DNA of 33,709 bases from contig CAJNCJ010000018.1 of NCBI GenBank assembly GCA_905221235.1, positions 1 through 33,709 of the forward strand, written 5' to 3'. How positions within the stretch are numbered: position 1 is the first letter of the stretch; each line of letters opens with the position of its first letter. The position numbers and the translations under genes were made by a program. The notes beneath the pieces were generated by a model, which was not told the DNA's origin, searched no databases, and was given only the letters and a program-made list of their open reading frames with translations. Source of the DNA: a bacterium. Its GTDB lineage: Bacteria > Bacillota > Bacilli > Lactobacillales > Streptococcaceae. Shown here piece by piece: positions 1-7,060 of the stretch.

Positions 1-78
1 TAATTCCACCATAAAAATCCGTTTTAGACTAATTTCCACTTTGGTCAGGCAAGTGGAAGTTACTTTGAGAAGTTACCC
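1..78 (+). repeat. 78-bp repeat, left copy (inverted relative to 33600-33677)
   Basis: Bases 1-78 match the reverse complement of 33600-33677 at 76 of 78 positions; the two differences are at 46 and 47. Inside is a hairpin: bases 31-41 (AATTTCCACTT) pair with 51-61 (AAGTGGAAGTT) with one G-U pair, and both differences fall in its loop. Similarity stops after base 78. The repeat may extend left beyond the window. I do not recognise it as BOX; RUP and SPRITE were not excluded. Confidence 0.9.
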
Positions 79-102
79 AATGAAAATAAAGCCTAAAACC
101 CC

Positions 103-131
103 TTTACAAATCCAGCCATTCATGGTAAAAT
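103..131 (+). promoter_or_regulatory. rpsD promoter
   Basis: TTTACA (103-108), a 17-bp spacer and TAAAAT (126-131), with the TGG of an extended -10 at 123-125. The predicted start near 138 leaves a leader of about 150 nt before rpsD. Confidence 0.7.
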
Positions 132-137
132 GGATTT

Positions 138-290
138 TGTGTGAAATATCAGCAGGAAAGCATGAAGCTCGTCAACAGGTGTCTTATGATAAGTAACCTT
201 GGCTGTTTAGGCGAAGGGCATCTGCACGAATCAGGGCTTTCTAAGTGACTATTTCCACCGAAATATTATTTATATCAGGAGGACATTCAC
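138..290 (+). promoter_or_regulatory. rpsD 5' leader, candidate S4-responsive structured RNA
   Basis: About 150 nt of untranslated leader separate the predicted promoter from rpsD. GAAAGC at 156-161 can pair with GCTTTC at 236-241, enclosing shorter complementary stretches such as AGGT near 178 and ACCT near 195. In Bacillus, S4 represses its own mRNA through a structured leader. Calling this leader the streptococcal counterpart is inference; no covariation was available. The end carries a good ribosome binding site (AGGAGG, 9 nt before ATG). Confidence 0.4.
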
Positions 291-902
291 ATGTCACGTT
301 ATACAGGACCATCTTGGAAACAAGCTCGTCGCCTTGGCCTTTCACTTACAGGTACAGGTAAAGAATTGGCACGTCGTAACTACGTACCAGGACAACACGG
401 ACCAAACAACCGTTCTAAATTGTCAGAATACGGTTTGCAATTGGCTGAAAAACAAAAACTTCGTTTCACTTACGGTGTAGGTGAAAAACAATTCCGTAAC
501 TTGTTCGTACAAGCTACAAAAATCAAAGGCGGAATCCTAGGTTTCAACTTCATGCTTCTTTTGGAACGTCGTTTGGATAACGTTGTTTACCGTCTTGGTC
601 TTGCGACTACTCGTCGTCAAGCTCGTCAATTCGTAAACCACGGTCACATCCTTGTTGATGGAAAACGCGTTGATATCCCATCATACCGCGTAACTCCAGG
701 TCAAGTGATCTCAGTTCGTGAAAAATCATTGAAAGTCCCAGCTATCCTTGAAGCAGTAGAAGCTACTCTTGGACGTCCAGCATTCGTATCATTCGACGCT
801 GAAAAATTGGAAGGTTCATTGACTCGCTTGCCAGAACGCGACGAAATTAACCCAGAAATCAACGAAGCACTTGTCGTTGAATTCTACAACAAAATGTTGT
901 AA
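291..902 (+). CDS. rpsD: 30S ribosomal protein S4
   Basis: The 203-residue product is full length for S4, the primary 16S rRNA-binding protein that nucleates assembly of the 30S body. It has the basic N-terminal S4 domain (residues 1-90, starting [16 protein letters not shown]) and the RNA-binding S4 fold beginning near residue 92 ([13 protein letters not shown]). AGGAGG precedes the ATG. Codon use is strongly biased, as expected for a highly expressed gene. It stands alone between its own promoter and a strong terminator, and is followed by a toxin-antitoxin locus instead of other translation genes. Regulation is probably by S4 feedback on the leader. Confidence 0.98.
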   Translation: MSRYTGPSWKQARRLGLSLTGTGKELARRNYVPGQHGPNNRSKLSEYGLQLAEKQKLRFTYGVGEKQFRNLFVQATKIKGGILGFNFMLLLERRLDNVVYRLGLATTRRQARQFVNHGHILVDGKRVDIPSYRVTPGQVISVREKSLKVPAILEAVEATLGRPAFVSFDAEKLEGSLTRLPERDEINPEINEALVVEFYNKML

Positions 903-941
903 TATTTTATTGAATAAGATAGGCTTTGAAGCCTTGATATT

Positions 942-976
942 AAGCACTTTGGGGCGCTTTCCCGTAGTGCTTTTTT
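942..976 (+). terminator. rpsD terminator
   Basis: AAGCACT (942-948) pairs with AGTGCTT around a GGGG/CCC inner stem and is followed by a run of six T. Confidence 0.85.
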
Positions 977-1015
977 ACATTTTACAATAGCTTTTTAGCA
1001 TACAGCTATAAGTAT

Positions 1016-1055
1016 CTATACGCAACTAGACCTGTATAGTTTAAAGTGATATAAT
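1016..1055 (+). promoter_or_regulatory. Toxin-antitoxin promoter with palindromic operator
   Basis: TAGACC (1027-1032), 17 bp, TATAAT (1050-1055) with an extended TGA at 1047-1049. An inverted repeat, CTATAC (1016-1021) and GTATAG (1034-1039), spans the -35. Type II antitoxins with a ribbon-helix-helix fold usually bind such palindromes, so this is a plausible autorepression site. AAAGGAGG follows before the ATG. Confidence 0.6.
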
Positions 1056-1076
1056 AGTCTAAAAGGAGGTACTACT

Positions 1077-1364
1077 ATGAATGTTTTAGAAAAAAATACA
1101 CAGGTAAACTTTAAGACTAACAGAGACTTGTTAGAGAAGGCTAAAGCCATTATCACAGCGCAAAATCTTGATATGACAGCCAGTTTTAACTTGTTTTTAG
1201 AACACATTGTAGAAAATAAAACCTTGCCATTTGAAACTCAAGTAGACAAAGAAAGAGAAGAACTTCTATCAGGGTTGCGTGCTGAAATTGCCCGTAGCTT
1301 TGACGATTTAGAACATGGAAGAACTTACAGTCTTGATGAAGTGAGGGCTAACCTTGGAATTTAA
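1077..1364 (+). CDS. RelB/DinJ-family antitoxin
   Basis: This 95-residue protein has a ribbon-helix-helix type N-terminus: a short strand around residues 7-13 (NTQVNFK), then two helices including the family-typical DMTASFNLFLEHIV segment (about residues 32-45). The acidic, probably disordered C-terminus (residues 60-95) would wrap the toxin. Such antitoxins dimerise, bind their own promoter and neutralise a RelE/ParE-fold toxin. The reading frame overlaps the toxin start by 11 bp, so the two are translationally coupled. A strong AAGGAGG precedes the ATG. The pair may have been acquired between rpsD and rpmG; it is not obviously one of the well-studied pneumococcal relBE loci. Confidence 0.85.
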   Translation: MNVLEKNTQVNFKTNRDLLEKAKAIITAQNLDMTASFNLFLEHIVENKTLPFETQVDKEREELLSGLRAEIARSFDDLEHGRTYSLDEVRANLGI

Positions 1365-1701
1365 CGAGAACGCCTATAGCCTTATTGTCTCTGAAACGGT
1401 ACAAGAACAGCTAAGAGGTATTAAAGATTATATCTCAGCTAGCTACTTTTCAGAACAGGCAGGGGCAAACACAGTTAAGAATATTCTTTATGGTTTGGAA
1501 CGTCTTGAAGTTTTCCCAGAAGCAGGATTTGATGCTGACGAAAGAGTAGGAGGTATTATATACCCACCCTACAAAACTCGATGCATCATTTTAGGAGATT
1601 ACCTAGCCTTCTATCATATTTTAGAGGACAGAAAAGCTGTCTTTGTATCAGATATTATTCATAGCAAACAGGACTACATCCGCTTGTTTAAGAAAAAATA
1701 G
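1354..1701 (+). CDS. RelE/ParE-family toxin (TTG start)
   Basis: The 115-residue product has the RelE/ParE fold signature: a helical hairpin at residues 10-55 (TVQEQLRGIKDYIS and ANTVKNILYGLERLE), the FPEAG turn near 54-58, then strands with RCIILGDYLAFYHI and VFVSDIIHSKQDY. In this superfamily the proteins are either ribosome-dependent mRNA endonucleases or gyrase poisons; the sequence alone does not decide. Translation must start at TTG 1354, because no ATG or GTG fits, inside the end of the antitoxin gene with only a weak GTGAGG site. This should keep the toxin below the antitoxin. No truncation is visible. Confidence 0.82.
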   Translation: MEFNENAYSLIVSETVQEQLRGIKDYISASYFSEQAGANTVKNILYGLERLEVFPEAGFDADERVGGIIYPPYKTRCIILGDYLAFYHILEDRKAVFVSDIIHSKQDYIRLFKKK

Positions 1702-1998
1702 CGCATATTATTGAACTGCGTTTTGGATTCTCTAAAATACTAGACAAGATGAAATTTCTAGTTCTAGCATTTCAATAGATACAAATAAATAGAGAAAAGC
1801 AAAAAAAGACTTAGTCTTTATTTAAAATATATTAGAAATAATATGAAAATCTTTTTATAAAAATATTATATTCAATAATACTGACACAATAGAAATTGAG
1901 AAGAGATGGTATTCTTCGTTTTTATATTTCAGGTTCTCACAATATGAAAAATCGATGGTATAATAAGATTAGACGGATTATTTATTGAGGTAATAGCG
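1702..1998. other. AT-rich intergenic stretch
   Basis: About 300 bp without a credible gene. A small hairpin at 1801-1823 (AAAGAC-TTA-GTCTTT flanked by A and T runs) could be a weak bidirectional terminator of the toxin operon. The only clear signal otherwise is the promoter at 1959. Confidence 0.5.
1956..1964 (+). promoter_or_regulatory. Extended -10 promoter of the orphan gene
   Basis: TGGTATAAT (TGG at 1956-1958, TATAAT at 1959-1964). No good -35 is seen (best is TTCTCA at 1934-1939, 19 bp upstream), so the extended -10 probably carries it. The start codon lies 34 bp downstream. Confidence 0.55.
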
Positions 1999-2751
1999 AT
2001 GAAATATTTTAAATTAATCAATGGTGGAACTTATCATATTGATGAGTTTGAAGAGAGAACAAATAAAGAATCACTATATTATCAAAATGGCAGTAAGTAC
2101 GCATTGTGTCCAACTTGTGGTTCTTCGATTCAACTTATCGGGGGGGAAAATAATAATACGCGAAATAGAGCTGGAAGATATTATGCGGCACATACAAAAA
2201 ATCCTATAGAAGGACTGCCATACGACATAGGAAGAAAAAGTAATTGTGCAAATTATGAAGGAAATCAAGATAATTGGCAGGGTATTTATCAAAGGAGACA
2301 AGGGCTTCCTGAAAATGAAGAATTATCTAGATTTATAGACAATAATAAGTCAGATATTGCTAAAAAAGTTGGTGACTTAATTGGATTTTATGGAATCAAA
2401 TGCAATGGGGAGCCAAGTGCTATTTTTAACCGATTATTAAATTCTTTCAAAGAAAACGGAGGATTATGTATTTCACCAGAACAATTTGCACCTGAATATA
2501 TTCCTAGAATGATTATCGAAAGAGCTGAGCCGGTTATTTGCTGGGGTTCAATTCCTCATGAAGAAATACGCAATCGTATCCTACAACATCCACTGTTACA
2601 AGATTCAATTGATGGGAGACAATTTAAACCAAATATTGAAACAAGGCTTGTTTGTGTTTTAAATAATGGAAACGCTCCTACTCAAATCCAAATCAGATTA
2701 TTGTTTGAAGATAGGGAATTGAACTTAAAACAAGTAAATGCTAAAATTTAG
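1999..2751 (+). CDS. Uncharacterised protein with N-terminal Cys/His zinc-finger-like motif
   Basis: I do not recognise a named family. The 250-residue protein has CPTCG (C37, C40), then RYYAAHTK (H65) and NCANY (C83). This CxxC-H-C spacing suggests a structural zinc site and recalls the N-terminus of CoiA-like and some defence-associated nuclease proteins. No nuclease catalytic motif is evident. The remainder (90-250) is predicted soluble, with helical segments around 105-150 and strands near the C-terminus. It has no signal peptide or membrane segment. It stands alone with its own promoter, GAGG site and strong terminator. Its AT-rich codon use contrasts with rpsD and suggests recent acquisition together with the adjacent toxin-antitoxin pair. 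Confidence 0.75.
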   Translation: MKYFKLINGGTYHIDEFEERTNKESLYYQNGSKYALCPTCGSSIQLIGGENNNTRNRAGRYYAAHTKNPIEGLPYDIGRKSNCANYEGNQDNWQGIYQRRQGLPENEELSRFIDNNKSDIAKKVGDLIGFYGIKCNGEPSAIFNRLLNSFKENGGLCISPEQFAPEYIPRMIIERAEPVICWGSIPHEEIRNRILQHPLLQDSIDGRQFKPNIETRLVCVLNNGNAPTQIQIRLLFEDRELNLKQVNAKI

Positions 2752-2768
2752 TGCAACGAAAGATAAAA

Positions 2769-2803
2769 AAGAGGAGCCTCGTAATGAAGCTCCTCTTGTT
2801 TTT
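2769..2803 (+). terminator. Terminator of the orphan gene
   Basis: AAGAGGAGC (2769-2777) pairs perfectly with GCTCCTCTT (2789-2797), followed by GTTTTT. Confidence 0.85.
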
Positions 2804-2881
2804 AATTGTCCGAATCAATATTCTTATTTCAAAAAAAGGTAGTCATTCGAACGATTTCCCTTGCAATATAGTGAAATTAAC

Positions 2882-2911
2882 AAAAAGAAAAAACGCTGAT
2901 CAAGCGTTTTT
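2882..2911 (-). terminator. rpmF-rpmG terminator
   Basis: On the minus strand AAAACGCT (2903-2910) pairs with AGCGTTTT (2890-2897) around a 5-nt loop and ends in a T-rich tail (plus-strand A run at 2882-2893). Confidence 0.75.
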
Positions 2912-2937
2912 CTTCTGTATTGATTAGTATTGAATGC

Positions 2938-3087
2938 TTACTTAACTTCTGTAAACACAACGTGTTTGCGAAGTTTTGGTGAGTATTTCTTCAATTGAAG
3001 ACGGTCTGGAGTGTTACGTTTGTTTTTAGAAGTAAGGTACAAGCGTTCACCAGATTCTTTGTGTTCAAGTGTAATATTTACGCGCAT
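2938..3087 (-). CDS. rpmG: 50S ribosomal protein L33
   Basis: A 49-codon gene starting [20 protein letters not shown] and ending FTEVK, the usual length for L33. It lacks the CxxC pairs of the zinc-binding paralogue type, so it is the cysteine-free (C-) form, generally linked to growth under zinc limitation. It follows rpmF with a 15-nt gap and a GGGAGA-type ribosome site, and ends at its own terminator. Streptococci usually carry several L33 genes; which is the main one cannot be told from this window. Confidence 0.96.
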
Positions 3088-3102
3088 GGTATCTCCCTTC
3101 TA

Positions 3103-3285
3103 TTATTCAGCTGATGCAGCTTTAGCGATTTTACGTCCTTTGTAGTATCCTTTAAGTGATACACGGTGAGAACGTGAGTAATCTCCAGTAGTTTCGTCAA
3201 AGTTTACAGATGGAGCTGTTACTTTGTAGTGTGTACGACGTTTGTTTTTCTTCGCTTTTGAAGTGCGACGTGCAGGTACTGCCAT
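3103..3285 (-). CDS. rpmF: 50S ribosomal protein L32
   Basis: The 60-residue basic protein begins [20 protein letters not shown], the L32 signature, followed by the [31 protein letters not shown] core. The cysteines seen in zinc-type L32 are absent. AAAGGAG precedes the ATG. It is the first gene of the rpmF-rpmG pair and has a TTTACT-17-TATCCT promoter upstream. L32 binds near the peptidyl transferase side of domain VI of 23S rRNA in the large subunit. Confidence 0.97.
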
Positions 3286-3346
3286 TTTGATTTCTCCTTT
3301 AGGTATTTATATTCGATTCAATCTACTGATTTTCATCAACCATACT

Positions 3347-3375
3347 AGGATAACACATTTTTTTTGTAAAGTAAA
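3347..3375 (-). promoter_or_regulatory. rpmF-rpmG promoter
   Basis: Minus strand TTTACT (3370-3375), 17 bp and TATCCT (3347-3352). It gives a leader of about 55 nt before rpmF. Confidence 0.55.
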
Positions 3376-3396
3376 GTTACTTGACAAAAAAAGATG

Positions 3397-3432
3397 AAAA
3401 AATTCTCCTGTCCGACCTAGCAGACAGGAGAA
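3397..3432 (-). terminator. SPFH/RHH operon terminator
   Basis: Minus strand TTCTCCTGTC (3423-3432) pairs perfectly with GACAGGAGAA (3403-3412) and is followed by six T. It separates this operon from the rpmF promoter. Confidence 0.9.
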
Positions 3433-3436
3433 GGTC

Positions 3437-3637
3437 TTAAATATCAATCTCAAATGGTTCGTCAATGGTTTCTGATACGTATTTTCCGTCTTTTTTCCGT
3501 TGCTTGACACATTCTGTGAGGAGATACTCGATTTGCCCATTGACTGAACGAAAGTCGTCTTCTGCCCATGATGCGAGTGCAGCGTATAACTTTGTTGAGA
3601 GTCGAAGGGGGATTTGCTTTTTTTTAGCTTCAGCCAT
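3437..3637 (-). CDS. Arc/CopG-like ribbon-helix-helix protein
   Basis: This 66-residue protein starts with a lysine-rich stretch, then a predicted strand (QIPLRLS, residues 8-14) and two helices ([13 protein letters not shown] and [15 protein letters not shown]). This is the Arc/MetJ-type ribbon-helix-helix layout used by small DNA-binding repressors and antitoxins. Its start lies 2 nt after the stop of the SPFH gene, so they are surely co-transcribed and probably co-translated. No toxin partner is adjacent. A likely target is the palindrome overlapping the SPFH promoter, making it an autorepressor; that is inference. The acidic C-terminus ([11 protein letters not shown]) is unusual for a DNA-binding protein of this size. 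Confidence 0.8.
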   Translation of the reverse strand: MAEAKKKQIPLRLSTKLYAALASWAEDDFRSVNGQIEYLLTECVKQRKKDGKYVSETIDEPFEIDI

Positions 3638-3639
3638 CT

Positions 3640-4647
3640 TTAGTAAAGACTTCCTGTGTTGACAATTGGTTGTGCATCATGATTGCCACAGAGAACGACT
3701 AGGAGATTTGAAACCATGGCAGCTTTTCGTTCTTCGTCAAGCTCTACCAATTCCCCTTCATTGAGACGTTCTAGTGCCATTTCAACCATACCCACAGCGC
3801 CATCGACAATCATCTTACGGGCATCAATAATGGCAGATGCTTGTTGACGTTGAAGCATAACAGCAGCAATTTCTGGAGCGTAAGCTAGGTAAGTAATACG
3901 TGCTTCAAGGATTTCCAAGCCAGCGTCCTCAACACGACTTTGGATTTCCTCACGAATACGGTTAGCTACAATCTCACTAGAACCACGGAGACTACCTTCA
4001 TCGGCTTGCCCGTCACCTGTAGTATCCACATTAGGAGACACATCGTAAGGATAGATGCGGACAATATTACGAAGGGCGCTATCACATTGCAATGAAAGAT
4101 ATTCTTTGTAGTTATCAACATTGAAGACTGCTTTGGCTGTATCAATAACTCTCCAAGTTACCGCGATACCGATTTCTACGGGATTTCCTAGACAATCATT
4201 GATTTTTTGGCGAGAATTGCTCAAGGTCATGACTTTGAGGGAAATCTGTTTCTTGCCAATTTCAAGATTTACATCATTGCCATTTGATGATTTCATTCCT
4301 GAAAAAGGAGACTTCGTGCTAACGTCACCACTTTGACCAAGTCGAGTGTGATTTGCAGGGTTGACTGCTACGCTGAAGGGATTTACAAAGTAAAAACCAG
4401 GTTCTTTGATGGTACCTGTATAGTTACCAAAAAGGGTCAAAACCAGAGCTTCCTGAGGTTTGACAACTTTTAAACCAGCATGAGCTAGGCCTGCAATTAA
4501 GCTTAATAAAAGTCCGATAATAATTCCGAAAACGTTTTCCGAACCAGCACCCATTATTAATATAAAGATACCAAGTATGATTGTCAACTCAATGAGAATC
4601 AATGCGAATACACCATTTGGTTTTGAATTGATGAGTTTTTCAGTCAT
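3640..4647 (-). CDS. SPFH (band 7/stomatin-like) membrane protein
   Basis: The 335-residue protein has two hydrophobic N-terminal segments (about residues 13-33 and 38-58). An SPFH domain starts at [20 protein letters not shown] and runs to about residue 250, including the [21 protein letters not shown] and [10 protein letters not shown] segments. A helical region with [32 protein letters not shown] follows. SPFH proteins oligomerise in the membrane as scaffolds for lipid domains or proteases; the client here is unknown. Internal [13 protein letters not shown] (about 206-218) is an acidic loop. A strong AGGAGG site precedes the ATG. It is the first gene of a two-gene operon with a ribbon-helix-helix protein and is divergent from ilvD. 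Confidence 0.88.
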   Translation of the reverse strand: MTEKLINSKPNGVFALILIELTIILGIFILIMGAGSENVFGIIIGLLLSLIAGLAHAGLKVVKPQEALVLTLFGNYTGTIKEPGFYFVNPFSVAVNPANHTRLGQSGDVSTKSPFSGMKSSNGNDVNLEIGKKQISLKVMTLSNSRQKINDCLGNPVEIGIAVTWRVIDTAKAVFNVDNYKEYLSLQCDSALRNIVRIYPYDVSPNVDTTGDGQADEGSLRGSSEIVANRIREEIQSRVEDAGLEILEARITYLAYAPEIAAVMLQRQQASAIIDARKMIVDGAVGMVEMALERLNEGELVELDEERKAAMVSNLLVVLCGNHDAQPIVNTGSLY

Positions 4648-4667
4648 AAGAATGACCTCCTGTTATT

Positions 4668-4705
4668 TGATATCTAAATGATATCACTTTAATTTATAAA
4701 GTCAA
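4668..4705 (-). promoter_or_regulatory. SPFH operon promoter with palindromic operator
   Basis: Minus strand TTGACT (4700-4705), 16 bp, TATCAT (4678-4683) with extended TGA. An inverted repeat TGATATC (4668-4674) and GATATCA (4680-4686), 5 bp apart, covers the -10, an ideal repressor position. Confidence 0.65.
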
Positions 4706-4746
4706 GAAATAAATGTAATATTTTTAAAGAAAAGATTACTGTATAG

Positions 4747-4761
4747 AATTTTCTGAAAATT
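4747..4761. promoter_or_regulatory. CodY box upstream of ilvD
   Basis: AATTTTCTGAAAATT matches the CodY consensus AATTTTCWGAAAATT at all 15 positions. A half-site AATTTTCT follows at 4766. It lies 37 bp upstream of the ilvD -10. CodY represses branched-chain amino acid synthesis when isoleucine, leucine and valine are plentiful. Confidence 0.85.
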
Positions 4762-4775
4762 CAAGAATTTTCTTC

Positions 4776-4804
4776 TGTTCATTGCTTTTAAAATGTGCTA
4801 TAAT
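4776..4804 (+). promoter_or_regulatory. ilvD promoter
   Basis: TATAAT at 4799-4804 with extended TGC at 4796-4798; the 17-bp-spaced -35 (TGTTCA) is poor. The start codon lies 27 bp downstream behind GGGAGG. Confidence 0.7.
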
Positions 4805-4831
4805 AGTAAAAACTGAAATGGGAGGGATAAG

Positions 4832-6535
4832 ATGACTGAATTAGATAAACGTCACCGCAGTAGCATTTATGACAGCATGGTTAAATCACCAAACCGTGCT
4901 ATGCTTCGTGCGACTGGTATGACAGATAAGGACTTTGAAACACCGATTGTGGGAGTGATTTCGACTTGGGCGGAAAATACGCCATGTAACATTCACTTGC
5001 ATGATTTTGGGAAATTGGCGAAAGAAGGTGTCAAATCGGCAGGTGCTTGGCCTGTACAGTTTGGTACCATTACCGTAGCGGACGGGATTGCCATGGGAAC
5101 GCCTGGAATGCGTTTCTCTCTAACATCTCGTGATATCATTGCGGACTCTATCGAGGCGGCGATGGGTGGTCACAACGTCGATGCCTTCGTCGCTATCGGT
5201 GGCTGTGACAAGAACATGCCTGGTTCTATGATTGCTATTGCCAACATGGACATTCCAGCTATTTTCGCCTATGGTGGAACTATTGCACCGGGAAATCTTG
5301 ATGGTAAAGATATCGACTTGGTTTCTGTCTTTGAAGGTATCGGAAAATGGAACCACGGTGACATGACAGCTGAGGACGTGAAACGTCTTGAATGTAATGC
5401 TTGCCCTGGCCCTGGTGGCTGTGGTGGTATGTACACAGCTAATACCATGGCAACCGCTATCGAAGTTCTAGGGATGAGTTTGCCAGGTTCTTCATCTCAC
5501 CCAGCTGAATCAGCTGATAAGAAAGAAGACATCGAAGCAGCAGGACGTGCTGTTGTCAAGATGTTGGAGCTTGGTCTCAAACCATCAGATATCTTGACTC
5601 GTGAAGCCTTTGAAGATGCCATCACTGTAACCATGGCTCTCGGTGGTTCTACAAATGCCACTCTTCACTTGCTTGCCATTGCCCATGCTGCCAATGTTGA
5701 CTTGTCACTTGAGGACTTCAATACGATCCAAGAGCGTGTGCCTCACTTGGCCGACTTGAAACCATCTGGTCAGTATGTCTTCCAAGACCTCTACGAAGTC
5801 GGTGGTGTGCCTGCGGTTATGAAGTACTTGCTGGCAAATGGTTTCCTTCATGGAGACCGCATTACATGTACTGGTAAGACGGTCGCTGAAAACTTGGCTG
5901 ACTTTGCAGACCTCACTCCAGGTCAAAAAGTTATCATGCCACTGGAAAATCCAAAACGTGCAGATGGTCCGCTTATCATCTTGAACGGGAACCTTGCCCC
6001 TGACGGTGCGGTTGCCAAGGTATCAGGTGTTAAAGTGCGTCGTCACGTTGGACCAGCTAAGGTCTTTGACTCAGAAGAAGATGCTATTCAGGCCGTTCTG
6101 ACAGATGAAATCGTTGATGGCGATGTAGTCGTTGTTCGTTTCGTTGGACCTAAAGGTGGTCCTGGTATGCCTGAGATGCTGTCACTTTCATCAATGATCG
6201 TTGGTAAAGGTCAAGGAGACAAGGTTGCCCTCTTGACAGATGGCCGTTTCTCTGGTGGTACTTATGGTCTGGTTGTTGGACATATCGCTCCTGAAGCTCA
6301 GGATGGTGGACCAATTGCCTACCTCCGTACAGGCGATATAGTTACAGTTGACCAAGATACTAAAGAAATTTCCATGGCCGTATCGGAAGAAGAACTTGAA
6401 AAACGTAAGGCAGAAACAACCTTGCCACCACTATACAGCCGTGGTGTTCTTGGTAAATATGCCCACATCGTATCATCTGCTTCACGTGGAGCCGTGACAG
6501 ACTTCTGGAATATGGACAAGTCAGGTAAAAAATAA
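4832..6535 (+). CDS. ilvD: Dihydroxy-acid dehydratase
   Basis: A 567-residue cytosolic iron-sulfur enzyme that dehydrates 2,3-dihydroxy-isovalerate and 2,3-dihydroxy-3-methylvalerate to the 2-keto acids of valine/leucine and isoleucine synthesis. Cluster cysteines are visible in ENTPCNIH (C52), GGCDKNMPG (C125) and [13 protein letters not shown] (C191 and C197 by codon count). The C-terminal half carries [19 protein letters not shown], part of the active site. Length is normal. It is monocistronic: own promoter, upstream CodY box and downstream terminator, with the rest of the ilv genes elsewhere. The neighbouring DUF59 gene on the opposite strand could serve cluster assembly. Codon use is that of a well-expressed gene. 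Confidence 0.97.
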   Translation: MTELDKRHRSSIYDSMVKSPNRAMLRATGMTDKDFETPIVGVISTWAENTPCNIHLHDFGKLAKEGVKSAGAWPVQFGTITVADGIAMGTPGMRFSLTSRDIIADSIEAAMGGHNVDAFVAIGGCDKNMPGSMIAIANMDIPAIFAYGGTIAPGNLDGKDIDLVSVFEGIGKWNHGDMTAEDVKRLECNACPGPGGCGGMYTANTMATAIEVLGMSLPGSSSHPAESADKKEDIEAAGRAVVKMLELGLKPSDILTREAFEDAITVTMALGGSTNATLHLLAIAHAANVDLSLEDFNTIQERVPHLADLKPSGQYVFQDLYEVGGVPAVMKYLLANGFLHGDRITCTGKTVAENLADFADLTPGQKVIMPLENPKRADGPLIILNGNLAPDGAVAKVSGVKVRRHVGPAKVFDSEEDAIQAVLTDEIVDGDVVVVRFVGPKGGPGMPEMLSLSSMIVGKGQGDKVALLTDGRFSGGTYGLVVGHIAPEAQDGGPIAYLRTGDIVTVDQDTKEISMAVSEEELEKRKAETTLPPLYSRGVLGKYAHIVSSASRGAVTDFWNMDKSGKK

Positions 6536-6540
6536 ACTCA

Positions 6541-6571
6541 AAAAGCAAGCCAATTTCGGCTTGCTTTTTTT
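6541..6571. terminator. Bidirectional terminator between ilvD and the DUF59 gene
   Basis: AAAAGCAAGCC (6541-6551) pairs with GGCTTGCTTTT (6558-6568), with T runs on both strands, so it can end both convergent transcripts. Confidence 0.9.
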
Positions 6572-6595
6572 CATCTTCAAAAGTAATTTGCCTGC

Positions 6596-6937
6596 TTAAC
6601 GTGGTGGCAGTCCAAGGGCAATGCGGCCGTAGCGACTGATTCGTGTGATTTTCCAAGCAGGCGACCAGGTAACTTCAACCTTGACATCTTCGATACCCTC
6701 GATTTGTTTCAGACCTGCGACGATTTCGATAGGCAGGCTTTCGGCGCAATCGCAGGCAGTGTCAGTGAAGGTCATGACAATTTTGCAGAGACCTGTTTCA
6801 TCCAGATTGATTTCATAAATCAGTCCTAGATTGTAAACATCCAATTCCACATCTGTATCAAAAACCTTCTCTAGTTTTTCGATAATTTGGTCTTTCAAGG
6901 CCAAAGCGCGGTCATTGATTTTGATATCGTCTCTCAT
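6596..6937 (-). CDS. MIP18/DUF59-family iron-sulfur cluster assembly factor
   Basis: A 113-residue protein of the MIP18 (PF01883, DUF59) family, related to SufT and PaaD. The family core is visible: IIEKLEKVFDTDVELDVYNLGLIYEI (about 18-43), the FTDTACDCAESLPIEIV stretch with its conserved cysteine region (C59, C61) and VEVTWSPAW near residue 90. Family members help mature Fe-S proteins. Convergence with ilvD, a cluster-dependent enzyme, is suggestive but not proof of partnership. The C-terminal ISRYGRIALGLPPR tail is typical of the streptococcal version. A GGAGGG site precedes the ATG. Confidence 0.88.
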   Translation of the reverse strand: MRDDIKINDRALALKDQIIEKLEKVFDTDVELDVYNLGLIYEINLDETGLCKIVMTFTDTACDCAESLPIEIVAGLKQIEGIEDVKVEVTWSPAWKITRISRYGRIALGLPPR

Positions 6938-7006
6938 AACAGTCCCTCCACATGATAAATATCCTCTATTTTCTCATAATTCTGACAATTTGGCAAGTTT
7001 TTGATG

Positions 7007-7031
7007 AATTTTCTGAAAAATATGATAAAAT
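7007..7031 (+). promoter_or_regulatory. rgg promoter with CodY-like box in the spacer
   Basis: AATTTTCTGAAAAAT (7007-7021) matches the CodY consensus except position 14. It sits directly before the extended -10 TGATAAAAT (7023-7031), so bound CodY would block polymerase. The -35 is poor (TTGATG at 7001, 19-bp spacing). Confidence 0.6.
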
Positions 7032-7060
7032 GAAGAAAATACGGAATCAAGGGGAAGTCT

